From Desulforapulum autotrophicum (GTDB lineage Bacteria > Desulfobacterota > Desulfobacteria > Desulfobacterales > Desulfolunaceae): a DNA stretch of 64,000 bases. The notes beneath the pieces are model-generated. The model saw nothing but the letters and a program-made list of their open reading frames with translations, did not search any database and had not been told where the DNA came from. The DNA lies in assembly GCA_020723285.1 (NCBI GenBank), contig DYJE01000009.1:62001-126000 (forward strand), read 5' to 3'. Shown piece by piece: positions 41,191 through 50,706 of this stretch (the first letter of the stretch is position 1; every line of letters begins with the position of its first letter). The translations under genes and the position numbers were made by a program.

Positions 41191-41572
41191 CACGAACGTC
41201 ATCATCCGGTATTTCATCCGGGATGACGAGGCGCTTTACGACCGGGCCAAGGCGTTTTTTGACGACGTCCGGGACGGGGTGAAGAAAACGGTTGTCCTTG
41301 AAAGCGTCGTGGCCGAATGTGTGTACGTCCTGACGAAAATATACAAGGTTCCGCGGGAGGCTTCGGCTGAGAGCCTGGTCATCCTGCTGCGTTACAAGGG
41401 AATCGTGAATGACGACAAGGAGCATCTGATCAACGCTCTTACACTGTTTGCCCGGAGCTGGATGGATATCGTGGACTGCATCCTCTGTGTGAAATCAGCG
41501 GGAGACGGTTCGGCTCTGATGTCATTTGACGGACAGTTGAACAAAGCCAGCCTGGCCATGATCAGGACGTGA
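41162..41572 (+). CDS. vapC: PIN-domain toxin, VapC-type (136 aa)
   Basis: PDTNVIIRYFIRDD holds the first Asp, VLESVVAECVYVL the Glu, and WMDIVDCILCVKS the third acidic residue; the C-terminal SFDGQLNK carries the last Asp. It is a putative site-specific RNase paired with the AbrB-type antitoxin upstream, a common pairing for this PIN subgroup. Confidence 0.85.
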   Translation: MKSSVKHLPDTNVIIRYFIRDDEALYDRAKAFFDDVRDGVKKTVVLESVVAECVYVLTKIYKVPREASAESLVILLRYKGIVNDDKEHLINALTLFARSWMDIVDCILCVKSAGDGSALMSFDGQLNKASLAMIRT

Positions 41573-41872
41573 GGCATTCAAACCATGATCTTACGTTGAA
41601 TTGTTTCACACTTTATACTTATCGTGTAACCAGGTAAAGGGAGGCCCTCCATATCTACAGGCCGAGAGGGAACGGGGGGAGGATTGGGGGCGAGACATTG
41701 CGAAGGTTTGGGATTCGATGAGGGTTGACGGGGGATACGGAAGGGTTGTATCACGAAGCGACGGTTCAGGTTTGATTGCGAGGGAACCCACAACGAATGA
41801 TGAAAGGTGACGTGGGTCTCGCCACGCCACTTTCATATAGATCTGAGAAAGGCTCTGTTTAAGCAGGACACG
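41573..41872. other. Intergenic region before the decayed Schlafen-type gene
   Basis: About 300 bases, purine-rich on the plus strand between 41636 and 41740. A small hairpin (GTGGGTCTCGCCAC) lies near 41813. No coding frame or RNA gene is supported. Confidence 0.4.
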
Positions 41873-42370
41873 ATGGATAGTTTCTGGGAAGCCCCGGAGT
41901 CACGGCGGATCGAGTTCAAAGAGACCTTTCCCGAGGGTGAGGCTGTGACCCGGTCTGTCATCGCCTTTGCGAACGGAGCCGGTGGTCGGCTGGTATTCGG
42001 CATCAAGGATTTTCCGCGCCGTGTCACAGGGATTCCTGATCATCAAGAGAAATATCTCCCTGTCTTCCATGCATCTATGAAGCATTTGATCCTGTAATTC
42101 CGAGAGGATGCCTGTCTGTTTCAGGTCCAGTTTGTCAAAACGTCGATGACTCGGTCGGATGGGATGGCTGGGCAGAGTCAAATGATTTTGATGAACAGAT
42201 CATGGCGGTGCTTGAAGCCGGGCCTTTATCGAAAAAGGAACTGGCCGAACGCCTGGGTCTCGACCAGATCACCGGGCATCTGAACAGAGCGGTTAAGCGA
42301 CTGGTCACGTCCGGACGGCTTCGATACACGATTCCCGATAAGCCCATTCCCGTCTCCAGAAGTATGAAAC
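41873..42370 (+). pseudogene. Decayed Schlafen AlbA_2 / helicase-like regulator
   Basis: The N-terminal frame (MDSFWEAPESRRIEFKETFP, then FANGAGGRLVFGIKD) matches the start of AlbA_2-domain proteins. The frame then breaks near 42040-42080, and another frame continues as EAFDPVIP. About 300 residues are then missing, and the C-terminal winged-helix part appears (AVLEAGPLSKKELAERLGLD, then HLNRAVKRL and YTIPDKP). A second shift near 42352 gives RLQKYE. The gene is dead, with one large deletion and at least two frameshifts. Intact relatives are about 450-500 residues. Confidence 0.75.
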
Positions 42371-42371
42371 A

Positions 42372-42446
42372 GTCAAGGATGCGGCGGTTTTTTAAACGCC
42401 TATGCGAAAAACGCAGAGCTGTCTTTATCCGGTGAATCCATGAAAG
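42372..42446 (+). pseudogene. Degenerate second copy of the AbrB antitoxin 3' end
   Basis: About 75 bases from GTCAAGGATGCGGCGG to CCATGAAAG align closely with 41062-41137 inside the intact antitoxin gene, with scattered changes and one missing base that breaks the frame. It abuts the end of the Schlafen-type remnant. Confidence 0.7.
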
Positions 42447-42530
42447 TAAAGGTCTGTGAACGGTCGTTTATATGAAAGAAGCGGCTGAAACTCAGAAAAA
42501 ATACCTGAATCCGTTTTCCGGCTCCCAACC

Positions 42531-42789
42531 TGTCATTCCGGGCGGTCTCCAACATGACGGAGCGTTTGAGCTGCTTCGGACCCGGTAAAATCTACAGGTT
42601 CGAAACACGAAGCCGACCCGGAATCCATGCCCACGTTTACGGCGATGTTGGAACCTATTTCAGCCACAACCCTTTTCGCCCAGGCGGAGGTGGATTCCGG
42701 GTCGGCTTCGGAATTCCGGCGTCACGGTTTGCTGTGGCGGTAAGAAAGAAAAAGTGGGTGTCGCCGTGCGGAAACCGCCCGTAATGACA
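42531..42789. repeat. Nested inverted-repeat element
   Basis: Outer arms TGTCATTCCGGGCGGTCTCC (42531-42550) and its near-perfect inverse at 42770-42789 (18 of 20) enclose inner arms AAGCCGACCCGGAATCCA (42610-42627) and its perfect inverse at 42691-42708. The roughly 260-base unit is non-coding and resembles a mobile or recombining intergenic element. Confidence 0.7.
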
Positions 42790-42895
42790 AGGGCGGGGAC
42801 CTTACAAGCATCTTTCATGCGTCGTTGTGGGCTTTGCCATTTGGCCGGCTCATGGCCGAAATTTTGACGAGGCCAGAAAGAGCCTGAGGTCTTAT

Positions 42896-42936
42896 AAAAA
42901 GCTATCGGTATCGTGTTCGAAAGCGATACTGATAGC
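42896..42936 (-). terminator. Intrinsic terminator of the MBL hydrolase transcript
   Basis: Minus-strand reading gives GCTATCAGTATCG, a 10-base loop, CGATACCGATAGC (12 of 13 pairs), then TTTTTATAAG. It is about 100 bases after the MBL stop codon. Confidence 0.75.
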
Positions 42937-43037
42937 GATGGTTAAAATACATGCCCATGTAACACGCGATGACCTTGAATCTATCGTTTATAGATCCCCA
43001 GGTCAGGCGAAAGCTCGAACTACCGCATAAACCCCAC

Positions 43038-43868
43038 TTAACAACCTCCGCAGAGCGTTTCCCTGATGGATGAAACCAGATGACCTGAGGAGAACTGGCC
43101 GCCGGTGAGGTCCCTGAAGGGGGTTTCGCCGCCGAAAAGGTGTGTGACCATGGCGTCCACGGACAGTCCGGTGTCCGTCATCGCCTTCACACGGTCGGTC
43201 AGGCGCTTCAGGTAGTTGATGCAATCGGTCAGGGCTTTTCGTCCCTGGGGCAGGATTTTTCCTACGGAGGTGAACAGAATCAGCTCGGGGCAGGGCAGGG
43301 CAAGGATGCGTTCCATGCTGCCCATGATGTCACGGATGTTTTCTTCGGGCCGGATGAATTTGGGATGTTCCCGGGCGAAAAGGTCGCCGGTGAAGCACCA
43401 GCCCGTTTGCAGTTCCACGAGGCAGATGTGGTCCGGTGAATGGCCGGGCGTTTCAATGACATGGAACGTGTGACCGGGTGTTTCGAGGGCGACCGGCAGG
43501 GATTTGACCTGTGTGGGGACGGGATAACCCCAGACAAACTCCTGGTAGGGATAAAGAACGTTGCGTTTTCCGATGAGAGGCAGGGCGTCACGGTGGGCCA
43601 GGATGTCCACGGCAAACCGGGTCATCAGCTCGTGGTTTCCGCCCACATGGTCTTCGTGGTAATGGGTGTTGACGACGAGGCGGAGGTCACGCCCGGCCAG
43701 ATGATCTCCAAGCTCGATGGCGGTGTGGCTGCATCCAGTATCGACGAGAAGGCCGTCCACCAGGTAGGCGGCAACCCAGTACACGGGTTTTCCGTCCACC
43801 GCGCGGCTCATCCGGATCTGGTGGATCTGTTCCTTACTATCGGTTATGAAATCTGTGGTTTCAATCAT
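43038..43868 (-). CDS. MBL-fold metallo-hydrolase (276 aa)
   Basis: A metallo-beta-lactamase-fold enzyme. The metal motif NTHYHEDHVGGNHEL gives HxHxDH, a further His lies in ETPGHSPDHI, and an Asp in WCFTGDLFAREH. The fold covers residues 30-220, with a helical tail of about 50 residues. Substrate is not indicated; hydrolysis of thioesters or of a drug-like ester are options. The gene has a strong AAGGAGGAACC site and an operator shared with the adjacent marR gene, so it is probably induced by the MarR ligand. Confidence 0.85.
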   Translation of the reverse strand: MIETTDFITDSKEQIHQIRMSRAVDGKPVYWVAAYLVDGLLVDTGCSHTAIELGDHLAGRDLRLVVNTHYHEDHVGGNHELMTRFAVDILAHRDALPLIGKRNVLYPYQEFVWGYPVPTQVKSLPVALETPGHTFHVIETPGHSPDHICLVELQTGWCFTGDLFAREHPKFIRPEENIRDIMGSMERILALPCPELILFTSVGKILPQGRKALTDCINYLKRLTDRVKAMTDTGLSVDAMVTHLFGGETPFRDLTGGQFSSGHLVSSIRETLCGGC

Positions 43869-43880
43869 GGTTCCTCCTTA

Positions 43881-43898
43881 TGGTTTTGTGCAAAACTA
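43881..43898. promoter_or_regulatory. MarR operator upstream of the MBL gene
   Basis: TGGTTTTGTGCAAAACTA is an imperfect palindrome, and in reverse it matches the site before marR (44346-44363) at 16 of 18 bases. It sits 13 bases before the MBL start codon. Confidence 0.7.
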
Positions 43899-43914
43899 TT
43901 CATGCAAAAAAAAT

Positions 43915-44343
43915 TTACAGGTTATGGCTGATCCGGTCCAACAGCTCGAACAGCGTCTTTTTTTCGTCCTCAGAAAATCCCCGGAACAGGCGCTCGTTCA
44001 TGGTCGCCGAAATTCCGTAAAGAACCGGCTTCAGGTCCATGGCCGCCGGGGTAAGGGACAGGTTCGTGAACCGTGCGTCTTTCATGGTTTTTTCCTTGGT
44101 GATGTACCCTTCCCGTTCCAGACGGTTGATCAGCGAAGAAATGGTGGACTTGTCCTTGACGGTATGACCCGCCAACTCCTGGAGGGTCATGGGGCCTTTC
44201 CGCTCCAGGACGAACAGGATATCCCCGTAGGACGGCGCGAGGTTCTCGATGCCTTTACGCCGGAGTTCGGACCGGAGGAATCGGAACAGTTTCTGCCGGA
44301 TGCCGGTGATGGTGTAGAGAAAGGTGTTGGTGTTCAGGGTCAT
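43915..44343 (-). CDS. MarR-family transcriptional regulator (142 aa)
   Basis: A winged-helix regulator: the recognition part lies in GPMTLQELAGHTVKDKSTISSLINRLEREG (split here as GPMTLQELAGHTVKDKSTIS and SLINRLEREG), and the wing is YITKEKTMKDARFTNLSLT. Helices at both ends form the dimer. ATG at 44343 is used. It precedes the MBL gene by 46 bases. Two copies of the same palindrome mark both promoters, so it likely represses itself and the MBL gene until a ligand binds. Confidence 0.9.
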   Translation of the reverse strand: MTLNTNTFLYTITGIRQKLFRFLRSELRRKGIENLAPSYGDILFVLERKGPMTLQELAGHTVKDKSTISSLINRLEREGYITKEKTMKDARFTNLSLTPAAMDLKPVLYGISATMNERLFRGFSEDEKKTLFELLDRISHNL

Positions 44344-44345
44344 AA

Positions 44346-44381
44346 TAGTTTTGTATAAAACCACTCGGGCTGAGTTGTCAA
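44346..44381 (-). promoter_or_regulatory. marR promoter with overlapping operator
   Basis: Minus strand: TTGACA (44381-44376), 18-base spacer, TATACA (44357-44352) inside the operator TAGTTTTGTATAAAACCA (44346-44363). The -10 ends only 8 bases before the ATG, so transcription would begin at or next to the start codon. Confidence 0.6.
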
Positions 44382-44412
44382 TATTTTTGAACACAGCCGG
44401 ATGGAACGTGTT

Positions 44413-45318
44413 TTACGGTTTTTCGGGTCTGGTGGTTTTAGACGGCAAGGCGGAAACCACCATGCCCGTGAGAATGAGAAGCGCTCCGGCGACACCTTTG
44501 ACACCCAGACGTTCCCCGCTGACCACGTAGGCGGTGATGGCGGCGAACACCGGCTCCATGCAGAAGATGACAGCGGTGGTGGCGGGGGGAATGTAGCGCT
44601 GCATGGTGGTCTGGACAAGAAAGGCGAAGATGGTGGCGAACAGGACGCAGATCACCAGGGCTTTGACAATGCCGGGATAGTAGACGAATACGGGATCTCC
44701 GGCGGCAACGGCGGTGAAAAAGCTGAGAAGGCCGATGACGCCGATCTGGATGGCCGTGAGCCAGTATGTGTCGCAGACTCCGGCGTAGTCTCCGGTGTAG
44801 ATGATGTGAACGGCGATGAACACCGCGCAGACAAAGCCAAGGACATCTCCGGTGTTGAAACGAAGCCCCCCGGCGTTGCCCGTGCAGAGGAGGAACAGAC
44901 CGCCGAAGGCCAGAAGCGAGGACAGTATGACGGACAGGCGAAGTCCCTGTTTGAAGAAAACAGCGGAAATCAAAGGGACGAGGACCACGTTGAGGCCGGT
45001 TAAAAATCCCGTGTTCGAGGCCGAGGTGTAGCGCAAGGACAGGGTTTGAAAAGCGAATCCGCAGAAAAGAAGGACGCCGAGAACAAGGCCTCCATTGAAT
45101 GTCCTCAGATTCAGTTTTCTCCCCTTGAACGATAAAGGCAAAAGAAGCAGGAGAAACGCGATGGAAAACCGCTGGGCCAGAAACACGAACACCGGGGCCT
45201 TGCCTATGGCGTCCTTTACCGTGACAAAGGTCACGCCCCAGAAAAATGTGGCGGCGATGAGAAGCCCGGCGGCGGCGATTTTTTTTGCCCGAAGGGAAGA
45301 TAAAATCATTTCAACCAT
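44413..45318 (-). CDS. DMT-family transporter, EamA domains (301 aa)
   Basis: Ten hydrophobic helices in two EamA halves, starting AAAGLLIAATFFWGVTFVTV and with AVIFCMEPVFAAITAYVVSG near the end, the signature of the second half. It is likely a metabolite or drug exporter at the inner membrane. It lies upstream of marR on the same strand with a 69-base gap that contains the marR promoter, so the two are probably separate units. Confidence 0.9.
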   Translation of the reverse strand: MVEMILSSLRAKKIAAAGLLIAATFFWGVTFVTVKDAIGKAPVFVFLAQRFSIAFLLLLLPLSFKGRKLNLRTFNGGLVLGVLLFCGFAFQTLSLRYTSASNTGFLTGLNVVLVPLISAVFFKQGLRLSVILSSLLAFGGLFLLCTGNAGGLRFNTGDVLGFVCAVFIAVHIIYTGDYAGVCDTYWLTAIQIGVIGLLSFFTAVAAGDPVFVYYPGIVKALVICVLFATIFAFLVQTTMQRYIPPATTAVIFCMEPVFAAITAYVVSGERLGVKGVAGALLILTGMVVSALPSKTTRPEKP

Positions 45319-45481
45319 AAAAGCAATGTGTTATACATGTTGAACTTCACTAAACAGGCGGCAACTATACACGGCGGCCCGGACGAACTCAAATAAAAAA
45401 ATCCGTTTTTTTGTTTGACAATAAAACGGTGTATGGTCCATGATCCGATCCCGGATTCAACCCAACATTAAGGAGAAAAAG

Positions 45482-46234
45482 ATGAAATGTTTTAAGACAC
45501 TTGTAAAATGTATCGTGTGCGCGTTCCTGGTTTTCAGCCCTGTTGTTTCAGGTGCGGTTGAAAAAGAAATGATTGTCACAGTTGCCTCGGACGCCACATG
45601 GCCCCCCATGGAAATGATTGACGCCAACAAACATCTGGTGGGTTTCGATATTGACTACATGAACGCCGTGGCCAAGGAAGCGGGATTCAAGGTCATCATC
45701 CACAATACGGCCTGGGACGGGATTTTCGCAGGGCTTGCCGCAGGCAAATACGACGCGGTGATCTCTTCCGTGACCATCAACGATAAACGCAAAGAAACCC
45801 TGGATTTTTCAGAACCCTACATCAACGCGGGTCAGGTTCTCGTTCTGCCCAAGGCCGCGAAAGCCAAAGTTCTGGCCGATATGAAAAGCAAAAAAGTCGG
45901 CGCCCAGATCGGGACCACCGGCGCGTTTGAAATCAACAAGGTCAAAGGCGTGACCATGAAATCCTACGACGAACTGGGGCTGGCTTTTGAAGACATGGCC
46001 GCAGGCCGCATCGACGGCATTGTCTGCGATACACCCATCGCCGCCAACTACGCCCTCCAGAAAGCCGAATACAAAGGCAAATTCAAGATCGCGGGCCAGC
46101 CCTTCACCACCGAAGTGTACGGCATCGCCGTCAAAAAAGGCAACAAGAAGCTTGTGGACCTGATCAACAAAGGGATCAAGGCCGTGAAAGCCAAGGGGAT
46201 CGACAAGAAGCTTGAAACCAAGTGGCTGAAATAG
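45482..46234 (+). CDS. Polar amino-acid ABC transporter substrate-binding protein (250 aa)
   Basis: A family 3 periplasmic binding protein. A signal peptide (KTLVKCIVCAFLVFSPVVSG) is followed by VASDATWPPMEMIDANKHLV, DIDYMNAVAKEAGFKV, DAVISSVTINDKRKETLDFS and GTTGAFEINKVKG, all in the expected order. AAGGAGAAAAAG precedes the ATG at 45482. It is first in a three-gene transporter operon. Ligand is likely a polar or basic amino acid. Confidence 0.93.
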   Translation: MKCFKTLVKCIVCAFLVFSPVVSGAVEKEMIVTVASDATWPPMEMIDANKHLVGFDIDYMNAVAKEAGFKVIIHNTAWDGIFAGLAAGKYDAVISSVTINDKRKETLDFSEPYINAGQVLVLPKAAKAKVLADMKSKKVGAQIGTTGAFEINKVKGVTMKSYDELGLAFEDMAAGRIDGIVCDTPIAANYALQKAEYKGKFKIAGQPFTTEVYGIAVKKGNKKLVDLINKGIKAVKAKGIDKKLETKWLK

Positions 46235-46273
46235 ATTTTCACTTAACACAAGCGTCAGGAAAGGCCTTTTTCC

Positions 46274-47062
46274 ATGCCCGAAACAAACCAAACCAAACGG
46301 GCGCGCATTGATGTATCCGAAGGCGGAGCCATTCCACGGAAAAGCGACAAAGGTCTCTTTACCGCGTGGCGGGTCGCTTTTATCGGGGCTATCACGTGCG
46401 TCATCTGTCTGATCCGTTTCAAGCCCGATCCGTATTATAAAATCTCCGTGTTCCTTCTGGACGGGGTCGTCGTCACGTTCAAAGTGACCCTCATGTCCAT
46501 TGTTCTGGCTTTGTTCATCGGACTCATCGCAGGACTGGGACGGATTTCAAAAAATGCCCTGATCAACGGCATCGCCTCCCTCTATGTGGAAGTGATCCGG
46601 GGAATTCCCCTCCTGGTCCAGCTGTTTTACATCTATTATGCCCTGGGCCGGGTGGTGCAGCTTTCGGACATCACCTGCGCGGTGATTTCCATGTCCATCT
46701 GCTACGGAGCCTATATCGCCGAAATTTTCCGGGCGGGCATTGAGGCCGTTCCCAACGGCCAGACCGAAGCGGCGCGGTCTCTGGGCATGACGCCGTACCA
46801 GACCATGCGCCACGTGATTTTGCCCCAGGCGGTGAAAACCATACTGCCACCGGTGGGCAACGAGTTTGTGGCCCTTTTGAAAGACTCCTCGCTGGTGTCC
46901 ATCCTCGCCGTGTCCGACCTTCTGAGACGGGGAAGGGAGTATGCCTCGGAAAGTTTCAACTATTTCGAAGCCTACACCATGGTGGCCCTGGCCTACCTGA
47001 TCATCACACTCATCCTGTCCAAACTGGTGGGCATCATGGAGGAAAAAATCAATGTCGACTGA
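46274..47062 (+). CDS. Amino-acid ABC transporter permease (262 aa)
   Basis: A HisM/GlnP-type permease. Membrane helices surround [20 protein letters not shown], and the ATPase-contact loop [20 protein letters not shown] is the EAA motif. An N-terminal extension of about 35 hydrophilic residues precedes the first helix. It overlaps the ATPase gene by 11 bases. Confidence 0.93.
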   Translation: MPETNQTKRARIDVSEGGAIPRKSDKGLFTAWRVAFIGAITCVICLIRFKPDPYYKISVFLLDGVVVTFKVTLMSIVLALFIGLIAGLGRISKNALINGIASLYVEVIRGIPLLVQLFYIYYALGRVVQLSDITCAVISMSICYGAYIAEIFRAGIEAVPNGQTEAARSLGMTPYQTMRHVILPQAVKTILPPVGNEFVALLKDSSLVSILAVSDLLRRGREYASESFNYFEAYTMVALAYLIITLILSKLVGIMEEKINVD

Positions 47063-47792
47063 TCAGGTGATTGTAAAAATCGAGCGTGTCAGCCGGTCTT
47101 TCGGACATTTCAAGGCCATTTCCGATGTATCCCTGGACGTGTACGACGGAGAAAAGCTGGTGATCATCGGCCCCAGCGGTTCGGGAAAAAGCACCCTGCT
47201 CCGCTTCATCAACCTTCTGGAGCGGACAGACCAGGGCCGGATCGTCGTGGACGGCATCGACCTCAGCGATCCCCACGCGGACATCAACAAATTGCGGGAA
47301 GAGGTGGGCATGGTATTCCAGTCCTTTAACCTGTTCCCCCATAAAACCGTGCTGGAAAACGTCAATCTGGCCCAGCTCATCGTCCGCAAGCGTTCCTTGA
47401 AGGAAGCGACGGACATCTCAACCGAGCTGCTCAGGAAAGTGGACATGCTGGACAAGGTCAACGAGTATCCGGGAAGGCTGTCCGGCGGCCAGCAGCAGCG
47501 AGTGGCCATTGCTCGGGCTCTTGCCATGAAGCCGAAAATTCTTCTGTTCGACGAGCCCACCTCGGCCCTGGACCCTGAAATGACCGGCGAAGTTCTGGCG
47601 GTCATGAAAAAACTGGCGGTGGAAGGCATGACCATGATCGTGGTGACCCACGAAATGGGGTTCGCCCGTGAAGTGGCGGACCGCATCATTTTCATGGATT
47701 CGGGCCGGATCGTGGAACAGGGAAAACCCGATCACTTTTTTGGTCATACGGAAAACGAACGGGCACGGGCGTTTCTGGATAAAATACTGTAA
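47052..47792 (+). CDS. Amino-acid ABC transporter ATP-binding protein (246 aa)
   Basis: A GlnQ/HisP-type ATPase: Walker [11 protein letters not shown]-loop in [15 protein letters not shown], signature [15 protein letters not shown], Walker [14 protein letters not shown], and His switch VVTHEMGF. It completes the binding-protein, permease and ATPase set. Confidence 0.96.
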   Translation: MSTDQVIVKIERVSRSFGHFKAISDVSLDVYDGEKLVIIGPSGSGKSTLLRFINLLERTDQGRIVVDGIDLSDPHADINKLREEVGMVFQSFNLFPHKTVLENVNLAQLIVRKRSLKEATDISTELLRKVDMLDKVNEYPGRLSGGQQQRVAIARALAMKPKILLFDEPTSALDPEMTGEVLAVMKKLAVEGMTMIVVTHEMGFAREVADRIIFMDSGRIVEQGKPDHFFGHTENERARAFLDKIL

Positions 47793-48397
47793 TAAGACCG
47801 TTTCTAAACGTTGCTTTCACGCGAAGGGTGGTAGCCTGCCCGATCTTCAGCGCGACGGAAACGGCATGGAAGGCCCATGCGCCCGTGTTTTGTCATATGA
47901 ACCGGGCGTTTTTTTCTTATCCCAGCTCGCATGATCACCCCCGTTCAGGCCGATCTCTTCTGTTTTTAAGGCTCACACTTTATATTCATCACATGGACCC
48001 CAGTATTTTCTTAATTCCTTTTTCATTGAGCTGTTACTGGTTCATTTCCGGATGGATATTCAGCCGTTCATGGTTGCATAGTAATTGCCGTGATTCCGGA
48101 GATTTTCAGCTCCTTCAGCGAGTAAACCGTCCTGTTGAGGGCCATGAACTAATAATTGACACTAACACTCTGCTTTGATAGTTTATTCCAACAGTGAAAA
48201 AAGACAAGGCAGCTATTTTCGTTCCAATCCCGAGTTTTAACGGTATATTAATGGTGTTGAGGATGCGGCCCGGCATCCTGAATCATCGTGTTCCGATAGA
48301 CATAGGAATTACTCATGATGGGTTTTTCCGGCATGAATCCGGGTCGTTTATCGCTTAAATATGACATCGAGGCCTTTCAGAAAGGAATGTGGTGACC
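47793..48397. other. Intergenic region
   Basis: About 600 bases. A possible terminator (CGCCCG / CGGGCG with a 17-base loop and seven T at 47880-47915) follows the ABC operon. A TTGACA (48156-48161) with a weak TAGTTT 17 bases on may be the promoter of the next gene. No coding frame is supported. Confidence 0.5.
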
Positions 48398-50641
48398 ATG
48401 GATATCGAAGTTGGAGGACAGATACAGGGTATTTCGTTGGGTTCTTTTCTTCAGATCGTTCATATGGATAAAACCACATGCACGCTGAAAATCTATTCCA
48501 ATGACGATATCGGCTACCTTTACCTCAAGGACGGCGCGCTGGTGGCTGCGGAAACGGGTCACCTGGCCAATGTGGAGGCCGCGTATGAAATTCTGAGCTG
48601 GAACAAGACGGTGATCATCATCGACAATGCCCCGATTCCCAATCAGAATATCAAGCTTTCTCTGATGAGCATTCTCATGGAGGGTCTGAGGAGAAAAGAC
48701 GAGAAAAACGCCCAGATGGGCACCGAGGTTGAGGAGGTGGAACGAAAGGAACTGGAGATTGAGTTCGATCCGGACACCTACCAGAGCAAGGATGATCAGA
48801 TCGCGTCCCAGTTCGTGGTCACACCGGCCAGAAGTGAGGAACAACCCCAGTTGCCCGATGATTCTGAACGAACGGAAAAACCCCTGAAGATGGCGGACAA
48901 AGCCCCGGTGTCCGTGCCGCCTTTTCTGCCGGATCTTCCGGTGGACGCCATTCCCGAGGATGATGAATCGGGATCCGGCGCTGCAGGTGCGGCGGATTCG
49001 GATATGGACACACCGTTTTTTGAAGGTGAAGACGAACGGATTTCAGGGCAGAAAGTGTCCCTTTTCGCCAGAATCAAGCGTATGGGGCTTGCCATCGGCG
49101 TGGCCGCGGTGCTGATATTCGGTGGTCTTCACCTGTACGGCATTTATCTCGGCAAATCCAATTACAACAGGGTCATCGATCAGGTGAAATCCCAGAAAGA
49201 CCTGGAAACCATGAAAAGCGTTCTGGGCACCTACATCAACTCCCAGGACGACAGCAATCCCTATCTGCCCGACGCCATTTCCAAAATGAACGACCTCAAT
49301 GATCTCATCAAAGTTGAAAACAGCATCCGGGCGCTGTCTCTGGACGACAACTACAAAGCCAAGGCTCTGGGACAGTATGACGGTTTTCTATCCGAGCGGC
49401 GAGGCACCTTTCTGGAGGATTACGTCAAGGAAAAAGAGGCCGAAATCCCCAAAAGCCTGGAGGCGTATGAATTCAAAAAGCTTGCTGTCATCGAAAAACG
49501 AAGCCGCAGCGAACGCATGAAAGCGTACAAGGAATTTTTGATGGCGTATCCTGAATCCAAAAACATCCAGGTTGTCAAAAATCTCATATCCGCACTGTCC
49601 GACGAATCATACGCGGAACTGACCCAGGAATACCAGGCCTGCGCAGGAGCCGGGCGATGGGATTCCTGTGTCCGCTTGAGTGATGCGTTTATCAGGGATT
49701 TTTCCGATGATGCCCGTATCTCGACCGTCATGGAAAGCCGGAAAAAAATGGCGGATCAGATGGAACTTGAACGGTTGAAGGCCAAGTCCGTGGCCATGGG
49801 CTTCGAACAGGCCAAAAAAATGTTCATCGACTACATGGCCGACAATCCCGAAGCCACCATTAAAAAAGAACTCAGGGACCAGATCGGCATGTTGAACCAG
49901 AAAATCGAGCTTCAGGCCAAATGGGAGGAAACCGCCTCATATTGCCGGAACACCCAGATTGACGTTTCCCAGCGGATCCGGGAACTCAAGGATTATATGG
50001 ACAGGGACAATGTGGGCATGTACAAGCGAGAAGCCGATGCCATGCTGCGCGATCTCAAACGGGAAGAGCGCCTGGGGCAGGCCCGGATGGCGGAATATCT
50101 CCGGGAAAGGGAGGAAAAGGAACAGTACGCTCGGGTTCAGGCTGAACGTGATCGCGTTCTTCAGGAACGTGAACGCCTTCGTCAGAACGAATCCCGGCGT
50201 AAGGCCAGGGATCAGAAGCTGGGTGAGGAATCCCGAAGAATGGCCAAAATGCTGGGGGATTCCGGCGGCCGGTTCAGGGCCAACTCGGACAAGACGGTCA
50301 CCGACACACGGACAGGCCTGACATGGTGCATGGTGGATTCGTATGGTTCTGAAGGAAACTGCATGGATTTCGACAGCGCCAGGGATTTTGTCAGGAGTCT
50401 GAACACCGGCGGTTACAGGGACTGGCGTCTGCCGGATTCCGGTGAGCTGGCCATGCTGTACAACAGCCGGCCCTATTATCCTTCAAGCGGAGCGTCATGG
50501 TACTGGACACTGAGGTCGTCGTCCGAATCCTGGAACGCCAGTGACCGTGCCGCAGTGTTTTACCCCGACAGAAAGGATGAATTCGAGCAGGTGTTCAAAA
50601 ACAAGAGCGACTGCGGTTACGTTCACGCCGTGCGTCCCTGA
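48398..50641 (+). CDS. DUF4388 / Lcl-domain membrane protein (747 aa)
   Basis: Residues about 1-105 form a DUF4388 domain (GQIQGISLGSFLQIVHMDKT, then YLKDGALVAAETG), common in deltaproteobacterial signalling proteins. An acidic linker leads to one membrane helix near residues 232-252 (MGLAIGVAAVLIFGGLHLYG). A long coiled, charged region (about 270-620) with RER and EKE runs follows. The last 110 residues are a DUF1566/Lcl domain (DTRTGLTWCM, GGYRDWRLPDSGELAMLYN). The DUF4388 part would be cytoplasmic and the rest periplasmic. ATG at 48398 is used; GTG at 48389 or 48392 is possible. A PilZ gene follows. Confidence 0.85.
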   Translation: MDIEVGGQIQGISLGSFLQIVHMDKTTCTLKIYSNDDIGYLYLKDGALVAAETGHLANVEAAYEILSWNKTVIIIDNAPIPNQNIKLSLMSILMEGLRRKDEKNAQMGTEVEEVERKELEIEFDPDTYQSKDDQIASQFVVTPARSEEQPQLPDDSERTEKPLKMADKAPVSVPPFLPDLPVDAIPEDDESGSGAAGAADSDMDTPFFEGEDERISGQKVSLFARIKRMGLAIGVAAVLIFGGLHLYGIYLGKSNYNRVIDQVKSQKDLETMKSVLGTYINSQDDSNPYLPDAISKMNDLNDLIKVENSIRALSLDDNYKAKALGQYDGFLSERRGTFLEDYVKEKEAEIPKSLEAYEFKKLAVIEKRSRSERMKAYKEFLMAYPESKNIQVVKNLISALSDESYAELTQEYQACAGAGRWDSCVRLSDAFIRDFSDDARISTVMESRKKMADQMELERLKAKSVAMGFEQAKKMFIDYMADNPEATIKKELRDQIGMLNQKIELQAKWEETASYCRNTQIDVSQRIRELKDYMDRDNVGMYKREADAMLRDLKREERLGQARMAEYLREREEKEQYARVQAERDRVLQERERLRQNESRRKARDQKLGEESRRMAKMLGDSGGRFRANSDKTVTDTRTGLTWCMVDSYGSEGNCMDFDSARDFVRSLNTGGYRDWRLPDSGELAMLYNSRPYYPSSGASWYWTLRSSSESWNASDRAAVFYPDRKDEFEQVFKNKSDCGYVHAVRP

Positions 50642-50706
50642 TTTGATGACGTTGATCTGCTGTTTCTGATAAGCAACAAGACAAAGGTGCAAGGTTTTTT
50701 TGATAT

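Noticed and set aside
47828-48178. Open frame of 116 codons after the ABC operon
   Set aside because: It includes a probable terminator and has low-quality composition; no start signal.
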